The notes under the pieces: generated by a model
Told to the model about the DNA's origin: nothing
Seen by the model: the letters and a program-made list of their open reading frames with translations, nothing else
The model's database searches: none
Assembly: GCA_030686995.1 (NCBI GenBank)
Contig: CM060691.1
Span: forward strand, 92,073,743 to 92,137,742
DNA: 64,000 nt
Direction of reading: 5' to 3'
DNA from: Artemisia argyi
Lineage: Eukaryota; Streptophyta; Magnoliopsida; Asterales; Asteraceae
Position numbers and translations under genes: made by a program
Shown here: in pieces, positions 11,950 through 23,820 of the stretch
Position numbering within the stretch: position 1 is the first letter of the stretch
How the letters are laid out: each line of letters begins with the position of its first letter

Positions 11950-12860
11950 TAGTGCAAATATTAAACAGTTTCTTCAGTTTTAATAATGACAAACATTTAA
12001 CTTGTAATGCATAACGCAAAATACGCAAGGTACTTGTAAACACAAATCATCAATGCATACTTACATCAACATCTCTCGAAGTCTCAAGTATGCTTCAACT
12101 CAGTTGCATATTTCCATTCCGACGTAAATCATTCAAGGTATGTACAAACAAATTTAAAACTTGACAAATGATCAAAGGATTTAATTTTTGTTCAAAGACA
12201 TCACATTTTTAAAGTGACAAAATATTTTTTCAAAAATACATTTTACAAATTATTTTTGAATTAAAAAAAAATTATTTTGAAAAATTAGTTTTAAAATCTC
12301 AACAGCTATTTTCCCCAAAAACAGCTCCAAACATCCCCAAATAAACCTTCACCACTAAAAATAAAAATAGGGGCCGTCTTTGATACGGACAGTACCACTA
12401 AATTTAGTGGTACAGTGGGAATGTCGGACTAAAATTTTAAATTTCAGCTGCCTATAAATAATGGACCATTTTACACCTAATCGACATTTAGATTAATATC
12501 AAAAAATAATGTAAGAGGTGCGGTTTATATGTTTAGGCCTCAAAACACAAGGTTTGTTATGTTGGGCCATAAAACATAATGGTTTTGGTTGTACCCTAAG
12601 AAGAACTCGACATCTAGCTTAGTGTCATAAAATATTGTAAGCGACGTTGTATGGTTTTCTCCACCAAGAAGGGAGCTTATTGATTAGTGAAGTAACTCTT
12701 GAGTTGGGTACTCGGGGAGTGGAGTAGGGAAAAGAGGAGCTTCATGACCGAACCACTATAAATCGTCGTATCCGGTTTGCGCTTTCTTTACTTACCTCTT
12801 TACGTTTATTTTTGCATTTATCGCTTTACTTTTATATTTTGCATTGAACTTATATTTGTG
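11950..12860 (+). mobile_element. Diverged copia-family LTR fragment, plus orientation
   Basis: It follows the order of LTR1/LTR2 at low identity: a 'gatcaaagga' region, then 'cctataaataatgg' (TATA box, compare cctataaatattgg in LTR1), 'gaactcgacatctagctta', 'ctccacca', 'actcggggagtggagtaggg' and 'ccgaaccactataaat'. A perfect small hairpin, ccactaaatttagtgg (12397-12412), stands where the younger LTRs have the CCCCTTAA palindrome cluster. The 3' end of the LTR (cttctag..ccaca) is missing. Confidence 0.55.
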
Positions 12861-13129
12861 TGATTTGTTGCTTATATTATGTTTGTTGCGTTTGTGTCAT
12901 TGCATGTTATTACTAATATGTCTAAGTTTTTGTTACTGTGACATGCCTTACTTGTTACTTTATATTATCTCTAGTTCTTGTAAAACTAGTGTTGACACTT
13001 TTCATAGTATGTCACACTTGATAGGGTGTTTGACACAAAAGGCTCGGAAGCAAAATCACACGAAATAGCTGCCCTAAGAGCAACAATACACAACAAACAA
13101 AGCTTTGATTGCAGAAATTGGATGGCTAA

Positions 13130-14226
13130 ATGATCGAGTCTTCTCATTGGAACAAACCTGCAAATGTGGATCTCAAAACCATCATCAGGATGACCCGAAC
13201 TCGGATAATCCTAGGGGAGAGACGTAGTTCCAAGAGATCCAGACATACCAAACAAACTTCTTCATCAACACAACGAACATCAACAACATCTAGATCAAGC
13301 AAGCAACCTTCAAGATCTAGATCAACTAACACTCAAAAGGATCAAGAGGCAGCTACAACAATAGAATCTAGCAGACAACATGAAGAAGTAGGTGCTACTG
13401 AGTCAATGATAACTGAAAAGCATGTTGAAACAGGGAACGTCTCAAGTAGATGAACCAATGAAACAACTGACAGTTGAAAAGCCCGAAGCAACAACAAAGG
13501 TTCAATCTACAATGGAGTTCTCAAGCTACGTAACGGATAACTATATGCTAAGATATTGATGGATGCACGAATCAGAGATGTTTACATTCATGAGCTTGTT
13601 AAGAAGACCATCAGATCCGAAGTTCCGTTAGAAGCAAATCCACTACTCAAATTTCCAGAACCATCAACGTACGAGAACTATGACTTACATTATCTTGTAT
13701 CTGGGCATGACAAATATCATTTATCAACTTCCAGAAGTCTAATGTTTGAAGAATGGAATGATGAATTCGTGGAGGAAGGTATCCACAAAGAGAAGTACAT
13801 CATTTCTAAAATAAGCTTAGAATATTACAAGGTAGAAGCATACATGCGAATAATCGGGATGAACTAGGCAGCACAACAGTTCTTCATGGATAGATATAGA
13901 GATCCAGCTCCTCGTCATATGGTCTACACAAAACATTGATCGTTCACTATGTGTATGTCTTCTCAAACAAGTTCAGAACTGACAACTTCATCAACTTCAC
14001 CGTAAGAAGAGATGACAATCTTGACTATGTGTTGAGTGAAGCTGATTACCACAACCTCCATCCTCAAGACATTCAAGACATGTACCATTCAACAATCAGC
14101 TGTATTTACGATCAATGGAACGAAGATAACATCAAAGATTCCTTGAAAATCTTCATGAGGTCACAACTAGCTATGGTACATGTGTTGAAAGCCTTAAGAG
14201 AAAGGTTAATCTCTCACCTCCCATGA
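13130..14226 (+). pseudogene. Decayed retroelement-associated ORF
   Basis: Several open stretches in shifting frames: 13130-13453 (Arg/Ser/Thr-rich, low complexity), 13556-13867 (contains DARIRDVYIHELV and YYKVEAYMRIIGMN), a short continuation past a TAG (FFMDRYRDPAPRH), and 13936-14226 (YVYVFSNKFRTDNFINFTVR, IYDQWNEDNIKDSLKIFMRS). Together they look like one protein of more than 330 residues broken by a stop and a frameshift. I recognise no enzyme motif (no RT, integrase or protease). Its place between LTR fragments of the copia-like family suggests an accessory or structural ORF of that family. Confidence 0.45.
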
Positions 14227-14233
14227 TCACTGT

Positions 14234-14743
14234 GGAAAACTAGAAGGGGGATGGGGGTTGAATAGTTTTACGTCAATTTTTTATTTAAAAATAACTTTGT
14301 TTTCAAAAACTTTGATTCTTATTTATGTGAAATTCAACACTTGTACAATATAAACAATTTAATCTAATTAACTAAACAATTATAATGTAGATATGAAAGT
14401 AAAGAAAAGATAGAGATAGAAAGATCAAACCACAACACAAGGATTTATAGTGGTTCGGCTACGAAGCACCTCTTCGCCCTACTCCACTCCCCGAGTCACG
14501 TACTCGAGAGTTTTCTTCACTATGTCAACAAACTCCCTTGTAGCGGAGAAACCTTACACAACTTTTGCTTATACCTATTTACGAAACTAAGCTAAATGTC
14601 GAGTTCTAATAGTAGCTAGAACCAATCTCACGACTTCTTCATGACTTGGCACACCTTCTTCACAACTTGTACATACCACTACTTCTTTACAACTTCACAC
14701 TACTTCACTACTTCCTCTTCACACCACTACTTCTACTATACTA
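14234..14743 (-). mobile_element. Inverted copia-family LTR fragment (3' half)
   Basis: On the minus strand it ends in 'ccccttctagttttccaca' (complement of 14234-14252), the LTR 3' end. It also contains the 'cgaaccactataaat', 'actcggggagtggagtaggg' and 'gaactcgacatttagctta' blocks seen in LTR2. It meets LTR1 head to head at 14743/14744. No primer-binding site follows its 3' end, so the fragment was separated from its internal region. It keeps the ~100 bp block that LTR1 lacks. Confidence 0.75.
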
Positions 14744-15913
14744 TGTTGATATAAATAATGCTTAAAAAGGTTATTAATATCTCTCAATAAACCTATGTTT
14801 TGATAATCACAAAACTTAAATCAAATTAAGTCAAGATTAAGAAGTAAACAAGTATTTGGTAACAAATATTTACTTCTACATCTAATATCACTTAAGGTAT
14901 GCATAAACTAAGCATCTTATGCATTACATGATCAAAGGAAATTTTGTCTTAAGACATAACATCTTATAAAATGATATAAACATTTTATATATATTTGTAA
15001 ATCATTTTTGGTAATGCTATATTAAACCACAAAGATATGATTTCAAATTTCCAACAAAAAAGGGCAAATTTTATCCAGAAAAACTTTTCCAACGTTCAGG
15101 AGGGCGGCCCCCTTAATTTTACTAGGCGGCCCCCTTAATGATTAAGGGGACCGGCCTTTAATTAAGGGGACCGGTACGCTCCCGAACAGTAAAATCTGGC
15201 CCTATAAATATTGGATCATTTCACACATTTTCCTCACCTTTTTGCACTATAAACTTTCTGATCCAACCTTCATTTCTAGATCCAAAAATCCTTTGATCAT
15301 ATAATTCATAAGTCTTTGTTTCCAAGTGATCCAAAGCTTCATCCATTCAAGTGCAAGAAGAAGAACACTTCTCTACATCCATCTAATTGTAGTAGTGTTG
15401 TGAATAGCTAGTTTCATATTGTAGTTGTGTTAGATATTTGTAAAAGTGTTGTGTAAATTTGTTGATTGTAGAAACTAGGTGTGTTGTAAAGTAGTTTAGT
15501 AGTTGTGAATTAGTTGTGCATAGAAGAAGGTGTGAAGTTGTGAAGGTGTAAAGAAGGTGTGAAGCCTTGAAGAAGTTGTGAAGTTGTGAAGAAGGTGTGA
15601 AGCCTTGAAGAAGCCGTGAGATTGGTTCTAGCTACGATTAGAACTCGACATTTAGCTTAGTGTCGTTAACTCGTGTAAGCCAAGGTCTGTAAGGTTTCTC
15701 CACCATAAGGAGTGTTGTGGTTTGATCTTTCTAACTCTAACTTTTCTTCATTACATTTCAATACTTTCATTATTACATTAGAATTGCTTATATTGGTTGT
15801 CATTTGAATTCACTTGAGATCGAATCGAAAGTTTTTAATAAGCTACAAAATAATTTGGTAATAAACTTTTAAAAGGACGTAAAACTATTCAACCCCCCTT
15901 CTAGTATTCCACA
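14744..15913 (+). repeat. 5' LTR of copia-like element 1
   Basis: Starts TGTTGATATAAA and ends TTCCACA, 1170 bp. It is nearly identical to LTR2 except for a ~100 bp deletion after 'ccaccataaggag' (15714), where LTR2 keeps the 'actcggggagtggag' and 'gaaccactataaat' block. Contents in order: AT-rich U3, palindrome cluster (15101-15175), TATA box (15202-15210), a transcribed leader with repeated 'gaagaaggtgtgaag' words (15528-15620), then the 3' end. Confidence 0.9.
15101..15210 (+). promoter_or_regulatory. CCCCTTAA/TTAAGGGG palindrome cluster plus TATA box, LTR1
   Basis: Two forward half-sites (ggcggcccccttaa) followed by two reverse half-sites (ttaaggggaccgg) at 15101-15175, then ctataaata at 15202-15210, 27 bp downstream. 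The four half-sites can pair into stem-loops or bind a dimeric factor. The position directly upstream of the TATA box is what is expected for a U3 enhancer. Five related clusters occur in this window. Confidence 0.7.
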
Positions 15914-15915
15914 AT

Positions 15916-15929
15916 TGGTATCAGGAGCC
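15916..15929 (+). other. Primer-binding site (initiator tRNA-Met type)
   Basis: TGGTATCAGGAGCC follows the LTR end after two bases. It matches the usual plant initiator tRNA-Met PBS (TGGTATCAGAGC) in its first ten bases. The same sequence follows LTR2 at 32761. Confidence 0.85.
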
Positions 15930-15981
15930 ACGTCTAGCAAGATCTTTAAAATATATTGTATTTTAAAACTTGTAACGATCT

Positions 15982-17838
15982 ATGGAATCCGAAAAATATT
16001 TAGAAGGGCAATCTATGCAAAGACCACCACTATTTGAAAGTGATGGATTTTTATATTGGAAAAATCGATTCGAAACTTATGTGAAGTCAAAAGATCTAGA
16101 TCTTTGGCATGTTATTACTAATGGTGATTTTTTACCTATTCAAAATAACCCTGAAACTAAGAAAGATGAAATCATACCTTTTGAAAAACAAAATGATGAT
16201 TTAAAAAGAAAACTTGCTAAAAATAATGAAGTAAAAATGGTTATTTATAATGCGCTACCACGTAAAGAGTACGAAAGGATCTTTATGTGTGAAACCGCAA
16301 AAGAAATTTGGAACTCTTTACTAATAACTCACCAAGGTAATAGTCAAGTCAAAGATAATAAGATAGATCTACTTGTTCAACAATATGAGCAATTCACGAT
16401 TCCGGAAGAGGAATCAATTGATAATGCTTTTGCTAGATTTAACACTATCATCACAAGTTTAAAAGCACTTGATGAGAATTTTTCTAGTAAGAATTTTGTT
16501 AGGAAGTTTCTTAGGGCTCTTCATTCAAAATGGCAAGCTAAAGTGACGGCTATTGAAGAATCGAAGAATTTGTCAACATTGCAACTTGATGAATTAATTG
16601 GAAATCTAAAAGTTTACGAAGTCATCATTAAGAAGGACTCCGAAATGGTCAAAGAAAAATGAGAGCAAAGCAAGTCAATCGCCTTGAAAGCTAGAAAGGA
16701 ATCTAGTACCAAAGATAGCTCATCTTCCGAAAGTGATGACGAAGAATACGCCATGGCCGTAAGAGATTTCAAGAAATTCTTCAAAAGGCAAGGAAGATTC
16801 GCAAGACAACCGTATGATGAAAAGAAAACATTTCAAAAGAGTAAAGATGACAAGAACAACAAGATTGAAAGAAAGTGTTTTAAGTGTGGTGATCCAAATC
16901 ACCTCATTGGAAAATGTCCAATGATGACAAGAGATCAAAATCAAAGAGCTTTTGTTGGAGGTGCTTGGAGTGATAGTGATGAAGATGAGAAAGAAACGAC
17001 AAAAGAAGAAAAGTGTCTTATGGCGAATACATCAATTGAGGTACGTTCCGAAACCGAATATTTTAGTGAAGAAAGTTTATCATTAGATGAAAAAAATCTA
17101 GATAATGAATATAATAGGCTACGCAAATTAGGACAACTAGTAATGGCTAAAAACAAATCACTAAAATACATAAACAATCAATTGAAAAATGAAGTACTTG
17201 AACTAAAAATTAAAATACATCAACTTGAAAAAGGTAAAGAAATTTTTGAAGAATGCAAATCATGTCAAGTGCTTAAAGATGAAAACGAAATACTTAGGGA
17301 AGAAATTTGCAAACTTAATAAATTTGAAAATAGTAGTCACTTACTTAATAAAATAATAAGTGTTCAAAGAACATCCGGAGATAAAACCGGTTTAGGATTT
17401 AACTCAAATGAAGCTTCAACAAGTGAGATTAAAAATGTCAAATTCGAAAATGAACCTAACGAACAAAAACCTCTAAAATCTAATCCTAAGTATATACTTG
17501 TAAATGATAGAAAAATACCTCTTGCCAACAATGAAGAAGTAAAAGCTTTTTATAAACCGTCTTTTAAAAACGAGGTAGGATCTTCTAAATCTAAGACAAG
17601 ATCTAAAACACCACCACCTAGAAAATCAAATAATTCTAAACTTAGGTCTAAAACACCTCAACCAAGAAGAAACCAAAATAGGCAAAACTATAATAACAAT
17701 AGTAATCAAATGTGGAACTACCAACAAAGCTACAATCCTTGGGGTATACTACCACCTTTCATGCATCCTAGTCAAATGTTAAACATGTTTGGACCAAACA
17801 ACTTTGGACCAAAGAGACAATGGGGATCGAATGGCTAG
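15982..17838 (+). pseudogene. gag: Copia-type gag with one in-frame stop
   Basis: A single frame of 619 codons starts at ATG 15982 ([20 protein letters not shown]). It is broken only by TGA at 16660-16662, where K-E-K-stop-E-Q-S most simply reflects CGA (Arg) changed to TGA. Residues ~1-226 form a DUF4219/UBN2-type capsid domain ([19 protein letters not shown] near the end). An acidic Ser-rich linker leads to one zinc knuckle, [14 protein letters not shown] (C299, C302, H307, C312). Next come an E/K-rich probable coiled coil and a basic Asn/Gln-rich tail. Gag would package element RNA into virus-like particles. No protease follows in frame. The 5' end is duplicated at 32827. Confidence 0.85.
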
Positions 17839-18165
<327 letters not shown>

Positions 18166-18427
18166 TCTATATTATATATAACAGGAGGCGTTACACGTAT
18201 ATAAATCAACAAAACGCCACCTCATTGCCATGTAATTCATTATCTGCCATGTCAGCATCCATGTCATCACATTCTGTCCATGTAAGCAATTTTTATAATT
18301 TATTTTATCTGATTTTGTCCACGTAAGCATCCTTAATGTCCATGTCATCAGTTTTTAAATTTTTGATTTACATGTCATCACTTTAAATTCGTGTGTGTTT
18401 TTTAAAATACAAAAAAAACAGTCATAA

Positions 18428-18485
18428 GGACTCGAACTCATGCCCTACCAGAAACTATATATAATGTTTACCACTGAACCAACCA
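18428..18485 (-). other. tRNA-like block with A and B boxes (Helitron B)
   Basis: On the minus strand, TGGTTCAGTGGTAAAC (complement of 18466-18481) resembles an A box and GAGTTCGAGTCC (complement of 18428-18439) a B box. It lies about 260-320 bp inside the 5' end and is antisense to the element, as in Helitrons A and C. Confidence 0.6.
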
Positions 18486-18599
18486 ATTTTTTTTGTTAAC
18501 ATTGCAAAATCAAAACTGATAAATGTATATAGACCAATTAAAAAAAAACCCAAATATAAACGTATATTTGTTTCAAAAATCAGTATCATAAATCACGAA

Positions 18600-20222
18600 T
18601 TTAAAAAAAAAATACCCAATATCTTCCACTCCAAAATCAAATCAGAAACCCTAAGCAACATCAGATCACATCTCTTGAAAACAACTACAAGAAAATCACA
18701 TGCACAGTTATATTGACGTGTTTTTTATGCAAGAATTGGTATTTGATTGAAGTCATGCCCATGATTATTGATAACATGCCTATTCTGTTGTATATACTTT
18801 TGACAGGTATGATTTCCAACCTACTCAGTAATATAATTCTCCAATTAATTGTTACTTTAAGAATCTCATTGGCCATTAGTTAGTTATTAACATGCATGCT
18901 AACAGTTAATAGTTAGGGTTTAATTCGACCAATGGCCAATAAATGGAAGGGATATATAGCATGGAGGGGGAAATCTGCAAGCTTCCTGAGATTTGGCATG
19001 TATGATGAGGGATCTGCTCTTCTGATCGCTAGAAGACGAGACACAAAAAATGTTTAAAAGCAATGTAAGATTCTTCAGTTTTTTGTTAATTTTTTAAACA
19101 TTGTTTGATTCGTAATCCTAAACCTTAGAGGAATTAAAAAGACTTTCCAGTTGCACTAAAGCCGGAAAACCTCTAATGGAAAAGTGGACTTCATGATTGA
19201 CCGGGTCATGGAAATATTGCTAACGCTACATGTTATATGATGCCGATAGAATGATCTTTATTCAAAGTATCTCTGATGTGAGTCTTTTTACACCATTTGT
19301 TTTTTTTAGTCTTGCAGCTGGTAACACTATTCTCCCAATGTATTGTGTAGGTCTCGGGTGATACTCGCGATTGATGATGGAACTGGAGTTATTGATACAG
19401 TGACTGTGCTCATGAAAAGTCTTCTTCAATTAAGGTACGCGGGTTCAGCTTGGCATGAACTTAAGCACATCAGACAAGATGTTGGGTCTGAGGTATGTAG
19501 TTTCTTATAACAAGTCATATAATTTTTAACGTTATAAAAAAGTGATGATCTGCGTTTTCTTAAAGAGAAAAGTTATTTTGCACTAGCATATTCAGTTTTA
19601 CAAATGCAATCCCCTTGACGGTGGATATGTAGATGTGAGTCATGTGAGCTAATTTATTTAGGATTTCTTATTTTATTCTATATAAATTCAAACTCTTCAT
19701 TTGATTATTTGATCCCCTGTTCTCCTAACAGGTACATGCAGACACCAATTGTTATCATTCGTACAGCTGTCATACCCACGAAGATGGCATTGTCTTATAT
19801 TACGCTCAAAGAACCACCAATGGCAGGCTTTTTTGATTTCTGAAGCCGCTATTGTATCTCATGTTGCCCAAAGGTACTATGTGATTGCCTTAAAACATAT
19901 TTGTGTCTATATTTTTTAAACATGTTTTTAGTACATTATAGTGAGAACTTCCTAAATGGTAAGTAACAATTATGACTGAATGTGTTGCTAATTAAGTAGC
20001 TACTTTTTTGGCGTAAGGTTTAAGAATGCTCATGGGGTATGTTTTATAGAAAACATCGATGCCTAGGAACCCATTGTGGATGATGTTCATGCAAAAGGAA
20101 GCATCTTCTTTTGACAACTCTAGCATCCCGGTAGAGCCTCTGAACAAAGTAAATTTTTTTTCATTGTCTTCAATAAAAAATTCAACACTTCCCTATTTAA
20201 TAAGTTGAGATTTGTCCACACA
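18600..20222 (+). other. Helitron B interior with unrecognised exon-like pieces
   Basis: Open stretches with plausible splice borders: 19350-19493 (contains LAIDDGTGVIDTVTVLMKSL, faintly like an OB-fold segment of a telomere/replication protein, not certain), 19732-19875 (TPIVIIRTAVIPTKMALSYI) and 20055-20149 (FMQKEASSFDNSSIPVEPLN, followed by GT). I cannot assign them. The region between 18486 and 19340 shows no coding signal. Confidence 0.4.
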
Positions 20223-20440
20223 TGTTACTGCACTTCCTAATGTTGAAGCAAAAAAGAGATTTGAATTTTTGGATGCAATTAGTGGTACAATGGATCTCAT
20301 CTTCGTTACTTTAAACAGGTAAAATCTTATTGTATGTGTTATGCTTCACTATTTATTCGTTTGAGCTTTCTATATCCTTTGTTTGTGTGTACCTGTAGGA
20401 TATGAGTTTCTGCATCAGATGAAGCCATATATAAAATAAG
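20223..20440 (+). pseudogene. Captured BAR-domain exons of an AGD-type ArfGAP
   Basis: Exon 1 (about 20223-20319) encodes ALPNVEAKKRFEFLDAISGT, then M-D. One base is then missing, after which the other frame gives HLRYFKQ and a GT donor. Exon 2 (20399-20437, acceptor tgtag) encodes GYEFLHQMKPYIK. Together these match the N-terminal BAR domain of plant ACAP-type ARF GTPase-activating proteins (AGD1-4 class), which act in vesicle traffic. The intervening intron is kept (~80 bp). The single-base deletion disables the frame. Confidence 0.72.
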
Positions 20441-20671
20441 GTCTGTTTATCTAATAACCATCTTCTATAGCGTATCTAATCACATCGGTTTATCTAATTA
20501 TGATTACACGTTTATTTTACGCCACTAAATAAAGCAAAATTGACAAAAAAAAATCCAATTATGTAATGCAGTAAATGACATCAGAATTGTTGCATGCATA
20601 TTTTGGTTCACTCACTGTGTTGTAGCTTCAGCAAGCTATAAAGTATAGTGAAATTGGTATTCTTTATATAG

Positions 20672-20826
20672 GTGACTTCTCGAGTTAACGGTCAACTTGC
20701 TGTTGCTCTGCATTTGGAGACCAGAGTCTTAAAGCACGTCTAAGTTCAGAAGAACCTGACATAAGACATGTACCTATCGATGCCTCAACATAGCTTGTGA
20801 TACTGGCAAGTGATGGATTATAGAAG
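20672..20826 (+). pseudogene. Captured exon of a protein phosphatase 2C
   Basis: After acceptor AG (20670-20671) the reading frame gives RVNGQLAVA. After one missing base, the next frame gives AFGDQSLKARLSSEEPDIRH, VPIDAST and then SDGL-stop-K-V. RVNGQLAVARAFGD and ASDGLWKV are hallmarks of the plant PP2C catalytic core; the DG of the latter helps coordinate metal. Two lesions are visible: the 1 bp deletion and TGG (Trp) changed to TAG at 20821. The exon ends at the GT donor at 20827. Confidence 0.78.
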
Positions 20827-20996
20827 GTTCGTTATTTACTCACTATTAGTACTTTAGACAAGATAGCAGTTAATGACCTTGATAATTGTCTATCACAGGT
20901 GGTACCTCGAGTAGGTTGGATAACATGTCAAGTAGTCATCGTACACATTTTTAATTCGGGATATGTTGATGCAAATAACGACTATAAATCCTAGAA

Positions 20997-21275
20997 GTTA
21001 GTTGGGATCACCAGGTCGAACGACAATTCCCTTCATTCTATCAGAAGGAGCTGAGGTAAGTGGCGGTTTACCTAATTTTGAAGTTGATCAGGCGTTGCGA
21101 AGGATAGAGGAGTAGTTGAGTTTGGGTGAGGAAAACTTGAAAGATATCAATGGTTTCTATATTATGAATGAATCTGAGAATAAATTGGGGCATTCAGTTA
21201 ACAAGCAAAATTATGGTGGATCTCAAGCTATGCAATATGATACAAATAACAGTTTTGCATCTGAACAATAACCAG
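20997..21275 (+). pseudogene. Captured CAMTA-like fragment
   Basis: An open stretch encodes TTIPFILSEGAEVSGGLPNF, EVDQALRRIEE-stop-LSLGEENLKDINGFY and a Ser/Asn/Gln-rich continuation. The R-R-I-E-E-Q-L-S-L pattern with acidic follow-up is characteristic of the region after the CG-1 domain in plant calmodulin-binding transcription activators (CAMTA). CAG to TAG explains the stop. The assignment rests on this short motif alone. Confidence 0.5.
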
Positions 21276-21424
21276 GTAAATTTCATATCATGTGAAAACA
21301 GTTTTGGGTTGAAATGGTAATATTCAGAAGGGTGTACTATTTGGATACCAGTGGATATGCCTTTATTTATCCGCTTTCCTAGCTTTTCGGATGTAAGGTC
21401 GTTATCTACAAACATTACCCGACT

Positions 21425-21725
21425 CAGTCAGCATCAACGCCGTCTCCACAGACCTCAAATATGTCTGCTCTCCCGCCTCATTATTCTAGCCAACCACCAC
21501 CAGTGATACAACCCACAATTTCTACTGCAAACACCCCATTGCAGCCGCCTGTGCATATCAGTAGCATGCGTTAGATGCCACTTCAACCCCCACTACCATC
21601 GCAGCCTAGACCACCTTCTATGCCGCCTTACCCTCATCAAAATTATTCTCACATGGGACCCAATGCCGGTTATCAGCACCCAGGTGCACCGCAACTACAC
21701 CATTCACAACCTATGTTTCATGTAA
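21425..21725 (+). pseudogene. Pro/Gln-rich captured fragment, gene not identified
   Basis: One frame encodes SALPPHYSSQPPPVIQPTIS, a stop (CAG to TAG type) within 'SSMR*MPLQ', then PSQPRPPSMPPYPHQNY and GPNAGYQHPGAPQLHHSQPM, ending at a GT donor. The composition resembles the linker of mRNA 3'-end processing factors such as CSTF64, but similarity in low-complexity sequence is weak evidence. Confidence 0.4.
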
Positions 21726-21837
21726 GATTCGAGTTGCAATTTTGATGTGGTTTGACTATTATGAAATTCTCTGTATCTGTAACAAAAATTTCATTCTATA
21801 TTGCTGCTTTTAATTGATTGATATCTTCTTTACGCAG

Positions 21838-21912
21838 AGGATTCGAGTCACCATATCTTCTGAAAACACAGAGCTTAAGCTCCAGTTACAAGCTATCGAA
21901 CAACAAGATCAG
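21838..21912 (+). pseudogene. Captured bZIP leucine-zipper exon
   Basis: Acceptor acgcag, 75 bp, donor GT. The product contains SSENTELKLQLQAIEQQDQ, which matches the zipper segment (TENTELKLRLQAMEQQ type) of plant group I bZIP factors such as VIP1/RF2. The basic region and flanking exons are absent. Adjacent small open pieces at 22072-22109 (QMPQSQYYQ) and 22193-22263 are unassigned. Confidence 0.7.
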
Positions 21913-22397
21913 GTACGCGATTTAGCCTATTATTCTTATTTCCCATCTAAGGTTGAAGGCTTATCGGCTACAAGCATAAAGGATTGGATTCGAAGCTCTC
22001 TTTTTGTCGGGTTATCAAGTGCTATTTATCTTATTATTTTGGTGTTCACTGTAATGGTTTTAAAATATGCAGCATGATGAACAGATGCCACAGAGCCAAT
22101 ACTATCAGGTATTTCATAATACTCTATCCTTATTTTCGTTATCCCCTAACCCTTTGCTGAAGAAACCGTCCACTTTTTTACCACATTACATAGGATATGT
22201 GCAAATAATTGATGTTGAAAAGGTAACAGGAAACGCAACCACCAAACGAATAGCAGACCTGTAGATCGCTCCATACACATGTTCTTTTTCATAATGGGAA
22301 AGACAAGAATGCACAAAACATGCCTAATGCTAACATCGTAAAAGATGGTTTCCTGTGTTTTATTATATACTCAGAGTGGTATTGATTTTGTTTACAG

Positions 22398-22610
22398 TCA
22401 ATAAGACTAATTGCCGACGCGTGAATTTCTTTCGAAGAGAACTATGTGAGAGGCATTCAAGCTAATAGAGACAGGATTAATAAGCTACTGTACGAGTTAA
22501 GCTAAAACCCAGAAAACTTCAAATTTATACTGCGATCTAATTCCTAAAGTCATTTCTGATTTATCTTTTTTGATATGCAGTCAATTATGCTTGTGACATC
22601 TTTAAATCCG
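22398..22610 (+). pseudogene. Captured fumarase C-terminal exons
   Basis: Exon 1 (22398-22496, acceptor tttacag) encodes RLIADA-stop-ISFEENYVRGIQANRDR and INKLLYE. Exon 2 (22581-22610, flanked by tgcag and gtaag) encodes SIMLVTSLNP. The order and sequence match the C-terminal region of mitochondrial-type class II fumarate hydratase, which interconverts fumarate and malate. The TGA most simply comes from a Ser or Arg codon. The donor of exon 1 is damaged (gagttaag instead of gag/gtaag). The catalytic core is absent. Confidence 0.78.
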
Positions 22611-23141
22611 GTAAGTATCTTCATATATATATTTTTTAAATATTGACTTGTGCGGATGTATATCGGTGGCAAGATGGCAAGATGGTGCTATCGTTGAAAA
22701 TAAGAGAATAACACTACTATGTTTGCACTACGAAAGGCACAACTCTTATGGCCTGGTGGAAAAATTACATTAGTAAGGTATTCTTTATAAGCATTTTGTT
22801 GATGAATACATTTTAGCTAAGAACGAAAGTACTTAAATGCGTTAAAAGTCGATTATGAATCAGAAAATTTACCTATCAGTTTCTTACTTAACTTATGCAT
22901 TACGAGTCAATTTGGATTGGGTCTATTGTAGTCAGTTTCAAAAGGCAACACCAAACGACTCTAAATCTGTTTCTTACTTAACTTATGCATTATGAGTCGA
23001 TTTGGATTGGGTCTATTGTAGTCAGTTACCAAAGGCAACGCCAAACGGCTCTAAAATGTAGGGTGGTCGAGTAGTTGGTTACATGGATTTGGTTTACGCT
23101 GATAGATGGTTACTAATACTGTATGGTTTTGATTTTGATGC

Positions 23142-23623
23142 AGTTCTACAACTTGTATGGATGCCGTCACTCTCTCCCTGATGGTTTGATGAGAGCCACT
23201 GATGTCATGATCGCTGGAAAGGTCGCAGTTGTCTGCGGTTATGGAGATGTCGGAAAGGGTTGTGTTGCTGCCATGAAACCCCAAACCGACAGGTGGGTAT
23301 TCCTAGAAACCAAGACCGACATCATTATCTTGGCTGAGGGTCATCTCATGAACTTGGGTTGTGCCACTGGTCACCCCAGTTTTGTCATGTCGTGGTCATT
23401 CACCAACCAAGTGATTGCCCAGCTCGAGCTATGGAACGAGAGGAAATGTGGAAAGTACAAGAAGGAAGTGTACATGTTGCCAAAACGTCTTGATGAGAAG
23501 GCTGTTGCACTCCATCTTGGAAAGCTTGGAGCTAAGTTGACCAAGTTGAGCAAGGACCAAGCTGACTATATCAGTGTACCAATTGAGGGACCATACAAAT
23601 CCAGGTGCTTATGGGCTTACTGA
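23142..23623 (+). pseudogene. SAHH: Captured S-adenosyl-L-homocysteine hydrolase with internal deletion
   Basis: After an acceptor (gatgcag at 23136-23142) an unbroken frame encodes [20 protein letters not shown] and [17 protein letters not shown], the NAD-binding Rossmann motif G-x-G-x-x-G. It then jumps from V-A-A-M directly to KPQTDRWVF and runs to [11 protein letters not shown]. About 75 residues between these points, present in all SAHHs, are missing. The end (SRCLWAY) differs from the conserved K-P-x-x-Y-R-Y terminus through a shift in the last codons. SAHH removes the product inhibitor of methyltransferases. The loss of part of the cofactor domain argues against activity even though 160 codons remain open. 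Confidence 0.85.
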
Positions 23624-23820
23624 AATTTAGAAAAATTGACTTCATTTTTAGTACGCGTATGAGCTTATCAATTTAATTTTATATACTTGAATACAAGTCT
23701 ATAAGTTCATAGCGCTCTTGAAAAAATGAAGTTATCGGCTTTTCCAATTTCAACAAGCTCATAGGCCTTACAGAAAATCTAACCAGCCGCTCCCTTAGTT
23801 GCCACATAAGACTAATAACT

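Noticed and set aside
19350..19493. Reading 'LAIDDGTGVIDTV' as an STN1 or RPA2 OB fold
   Set aside because: Only a few residues agree with those families; kept as unassigned.
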